From assembly GCA_015233285.1 (NCBI GenBank), contig JADFYA010000164.1, forward strand, positions 1 to 7,767: a stretch of 7,767 nucleotides of DNA, read 5' to 3'. The DNA comes from Deltaproteobacteria bacterium (GTDB taxonomy: Bacteria; Desulfobacterota; JADFXK01). Positions 6,002 to 7,767 of the stretch are shown here, one piece after another. A model generated the notes under the pieces. The model was not told the origin of the DNA, searched no databases, and saw nothing but the letters and a program-made list of their open reading frames with translations. Position 1 is the first letter of the stretch. Each line of letters starts with the position of its first letter. The translations under genes and the position numbers were made by a program.

Positions 6002-6997
6002 TTACCAGTCTTTGTCTACAACACGAGGGCCGACCGCTCCTTTAAGATTTTGTCGGATAATATCTTTACGGTTTTCCGATAGATTGTCCAGCAAGGCCGC
6101 GGCTTTTTTCTTGTCCATGTCTTTATCTTCTAAATGGTTCTGATCGCCGGTGCTCGGCTGGGCCGGTTGATCGGGCTGTTTGTTATCCTTGGTTTCTCCG
6201 GGTTGAGCTTGACCTTGTTTCTTCGGCTCGGGCTGTTCCGGCTTGTCTGGTGGTTTTGTTTGGTTATCTTGATGATCCTGTTTTTTGTCCGGTTCTGCCG
6301 GCTGGTCGGGTTTGGACTGGTCCTTATTGTCTGGTTGATCCTGTGGTTGGTCTTCCTTTTTTTTGTCCCGGTCTTTATCCTTATTTTTATCATCTTTTTT
6401 GTTGTCATTATTATCTTTTGAAGACTGTGAATCCTTCTCTTTTTCTTTCTGTTTGGTCATTTCCTTTAAGGTGTATTCCAGGTTGTAGCGGGCCTCTTCG
6501 TCCTGGGGGTTAAGGGCTAAGGCTTTGAGATAATATTTGGCTGCGTCTTCGTATTTTTGCAGACGAAAGGAATTATTACCCAGGTTGTAAGCGGAACGGG
6601 CTTTCGTATCATTATCTTCAGGTGAGACCAGGCACTTCATGTACCCGGCCGGGGCCTGGTCGTATTGCTTGGCCTGATATTGGGCGTTGCTCAGATTATA
6701 GTCGATCCGATGGTCATCGGGGCGGTCCACTTTGGCTTGCTCAAATTCTTTAACGGCCTGGTCGAATTTTTTTTCCTGATAAAGGGATACAGCCCGGTCC
6801 AGGTGTTCTTGCGGCCCAGCCCAGAGCATTGATCCCATTCCCCCGGACAATCCGGCCAAAGCCTGAATGATGACTAACACACAGACTGACCGGATTCTTT
6901 GCCGACGCTGAATCTGCTTGCACCTGGGGCCATCGCCTAAAGCATCCGGCCGGCCGGCCAAGACGCCGACTTGTTTCGACCTAAATACATTAAGCAA
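6002..6997 (-). CDS. batC: BatC-like TPR protein with Lys/Asp/Gln-rich linker
   Basis: From the TTG at 6997 the protein has 331 residues. A basic N-terminal region (1-36) precedes a hydrophobic segment (about 37-60) that acts as signal or anchor. About three TPR units follow (62-165, with ARSAYNLGNNSFRLQKYEDA and a final ALNPQDEEARYNLEYTL), then a low-complexity stretch of Lys, Asp, Gln, Asn and Pro (about 175-290). The conserved C-terminal segment ends in VVDKDW, a BatC hallmark. The TTG at 6997 is preferred over the TTG at 7039 because a perfect AGGAGG lies six bases before it. The 36-residue basic region ahead of the hydrophobic segment is long for a signal peptide. It is the first gene of a tight batC-batD-batE operon; no batA or batB (von Willebrand type A) precedes it here. 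Confidence 0.87.
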   Translation of the reverse strand: MLNVFRSKQVGVLAGRPDALGDGPRCKQIQRRQRIRSVCVLVIIQALAGLSGGMGSMLWAGPQEHLDRAVSLYQEKKFDQAVKEFEQAKVDRPDDHRIDYNLSNAQYQAKQYDQAPAGYMKCLVSPEDNDTKARSAYNLGNNSFRLQKYEDAAKYYLKALALNPQDEEARYNLEYTLKEMTKQKEKEKDSQSSKDNNDNKKDDKNKDKDRDKKKEDQPQDQPDNKDQSKPDQPAEPDKKQDHQDNQTKPPDKPEQPEPKKQGQAQPGETKDNKQPDQPAQPSTGDQNHLEDKDMDKKKAAALLDNLSENRKDIIRQNLKGAVGPRVVDKDW

Positions 6998-7003
6998 TCT
7001 CTT

Positions 7004-7009
7004 CCTCCT
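7004..7009 (-). promoter_or_regulatory. Strong Shine-Dalgarno setting the batC start
   Basis: The minus strand reads AGGAGG, then six bases, then TTG at 6997. The longer frame from TTG 7039 would place this site inside the coding region, so the shorter start is preferred. Strong ribosome binding may offset the weak TTG codon. Confidence 0.7.
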
Positions 7010-7090
7010 TAAGACTATGGTCAAAAAAGCATAAGACAAAGGACACAGAGGCTTTCTTTTGTCTTCAATTTGGATTCGGTCTGCCGTGAT

Positions 7091-7119
7091 ATCATAACAA
7101 ATGAATTTGATCTCTGCAA
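7091..7119 (-). promoter_or_regulatory. Candidate sigma-70 promoter of the bat operon
   Basis: On the minus strand TTGCAG (7114-7119) and TATGAT (7091-7096) are separated by exactly 17 bases. The -10 box differs from consensus at one base; the -35 box keeps the TTG core. Transcription would start near 7084, giving a leader of about 85 bases before batC. It lies directly upstream of the first bat gene and is the best promoter match in this gap. Confidence 0.4.
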
Positions 7120-7163
7120 GAGCGCCTGCAATCCAGTTCAGCGTTAATATTTATCCTATTTGG

Positions 7164-7319
7164 TCAAAAGTCAATCCTAATCAGTAACAGCCGGGGGGGA
7201 CAAGGCTGACCGGCCTTGATATGACCAATATTTTGGGCCTGATCTAACGCCAGAACGAGGCTTATAAAACCCGAAAACAAGAGAGCAACAAGGCGGTTAA
7301 ACAAGATATGTCTTGCCAT
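7164..7319 (-). CDS. Doubtful 51-residue ORF with signal-peptide-like start
   Basis: The ATG at 7319 opens a 51-codon frame beginning MARHILFNRLVALLFSGF and continuing hydrophobic to about residue 24, like a signal peptide or single membrane helix. A Pro/Cys-containing tail follows to TGA at 7164. No ribosome binding site is visible before the ATG and I recognise no family. It lies on the same strand as batC, about 165 bases upstream. It could be a small membrane peptide, a gene remnant or chance. Confidence 0.18.
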   Translation of the reverse strand: MARHILFNRLVALLFSGFISLVLALDQAQNIGHIKAGQPCPPRLLLIRIDF

Positions 7320-7605
7320 AAATTGAGGGATGATGTTAATATATTACGCCAATAGCTATCGACAAAAGCGGCCTCCGAACAGTTCGCCGGTCTCCTTTTT
7401 GCTTTCGGCTATCCTTCCGACGGTTCGAGGGATTGAGGCTGGCCGGGTTAAATCATCTGTTCATCCGTCATCAGCCAATCCGCCGTGGCCGGCATGTTCT
7501 TATCGGCTTAGACTGCTTGCTTCGGCCGGGTTTCTGCCTGATATACATCCCATCGGTATAGATAGATACCAAATCGACCTTGACATGAATTTGGGGTTTT
7601 CAGAT

Positions 7606-7767
7606 ATGGCCAAGAAAAATAAAAGATTCGGTTTTATCATTCCGTTGCTTTTGGGGCTGGGCTGGACGTTGGTGGTCGGCTTTCTGTTAGGCTGGAATAT
7701 CAAACAAGTGACCAACCAGACAGTTCAATTAGGAGAACAAGAAGCCCAAGCCTTTTTTGAGCTGATC
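7606..7767 (+). CDS. N-terminus of a membrane sensor-like protein, possibly a histidine kinase (partial)
   Basis: Fifty-four codons are visible before the window ends. A basic start (MAKKNKR) precedes one membrane helix (about 8-29, PLLLGLGWTLVVGFLLGW), then a polar helical stretch (NIKQVTNQTVQLGEQEAQAFF). This resembles the first residues of sensor kinases with a periplasmic DUF3365-like input domain, where a Trp-Asn after the helix is followed by a helix rich in Gln, Glu and Ala. The match is only to the general pattern; no catalytic domain is in view. The ATG at 7606 starts directly before the basic residues, with a weak TTGGGG nine bases upstream. In-frame ATG codons at 7585, 7333 and 7330 are alternatives. 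It is divergent from batC. Confidence 0.5.
   Translation, partial: MAKKNKRFGFIIPLLLGLGWTLVVGFLLGWNIKQVTNQTVQLGEQEAQAFFELI

Larger units (their letters stand above)
7040..7605. other. Divergent intergenic region between batC and the sensor-like gene
   Basis: About 565 bases without a convincing gene. It contains the candidate bat promoter, the doubtful 51-codon ORF and a six-base-pair hairpin (CAAGGC 7201-7206 with GCCTTG 7213-7218) next to a run of G residues. The plus frame of the downstream gene is open from ATG codons at 7330 and 7333, but that stretch reads as Ser/Pro/Arg-rich residues without a recognisable domain. I recognised no riboswitch or von Willebrand (batA/batB) remnant. Confidence 0.5.

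Noticed and set aside
6134..6421. Strongly hydrophobic plus-strand frame resembling a membrane protein
   Set aside because: It is the antisense of the Lys/Asp/Gln-rich batC linker. Hydrophobic runs are the expected complement of such codons.
6946..6960. GGCCGG tandem units inside batC
   Set aside because: Explained by Ala-Gly-Arg-Pro codons in GC-rich coding sequence; not a separate repeat element.
7040..7330. Remnant of batB (von Willebrand type A protein) upstream of batC
   Set aside because: None of the minus-strand frames shows a metal-site DxSxS motif or the usual C-terminal membrane helices of BatB.

Overview
The window looks like a junction between a bacterial chromosome and the right-hand end of an integrated element. 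The chromosomal side (about 3144-7767) carries a tRNA-Arg gene and a minus-strand batC-batD-batE operon. It is moderately GC-rich and has the gene style of a Gram-negative, probably a deltaproteobacterium/Desulfobacterota-type organism. That assignment is an inference from gene content and protein flavour, not from a marker gene.

Left part, 1-3143: accessory DNA. An AT-rich open frame (72-998, +) encodes the C-terminal two thirds of a sigma-54-activator-type AAA+ protein. Walker B, sensor I, one arginine finger, sensor II and a C-terminal helix-turn-helix can be seen. Walker A is missing, the GAFTGA loop is degenerate and the first arginine-finger position is Gly, so it is probably a remnant. 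A 33-codon reading frame overlaps its stop by ATGA. After about 290 bases with no convincing gene, but with a spaced direct repeat and a short palindrome, come a small winged-HTH excisionase/AlpA-like gene (1383-1640) and a tyrosine recombinase with a DUF3596-type arm-binding domain (1735-3048). Between the integrase stop and the tRNA are two hairpins and repeated GGCAAAA boxes.

Junction, 3144-3220: a tRNA-Arg(UCU) gene with encoded CCA on the minus strand. Its 3' end faces the integrase, the standard layout of an element integrated in a tRNA 3' end. The other attachment site is not in the window, so the element continues to the left.

Right part, 3416-6997: three minus-strand genes form a tight operon. 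batC (TPR, Lys/Asp/Gln-rich linker) is followed after 4 bases by batD (large periplasmic protein with one C-terminal membrane anchor), which overlaps batE (TPR, two membrane segments, SH3-like) by 4 bases. These are envelope components of the Bat ('Bacteroides aerotolerance') system. The usual moxR, batA and batB partners are not next to them; batC has its own strong ribosome binding site and a plausible promoter. Divergent from batC, after about 600 bases with only a doubtful 51-codon ORF, the start of a membrane sensor-like protein (7606 onward) runs off the right edge.

The points most worth following are the integration junction, the decayed AAA+ gene with its coupled ORF, the recombinase active-site substitution, and the batCDE operon without von Willebrand partners. 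I found no CRISPR array, complete insertion sequence or recognisable riboswitch, and no clear sign of a complete new system. The element's cargo lies mostly to the left of the window.
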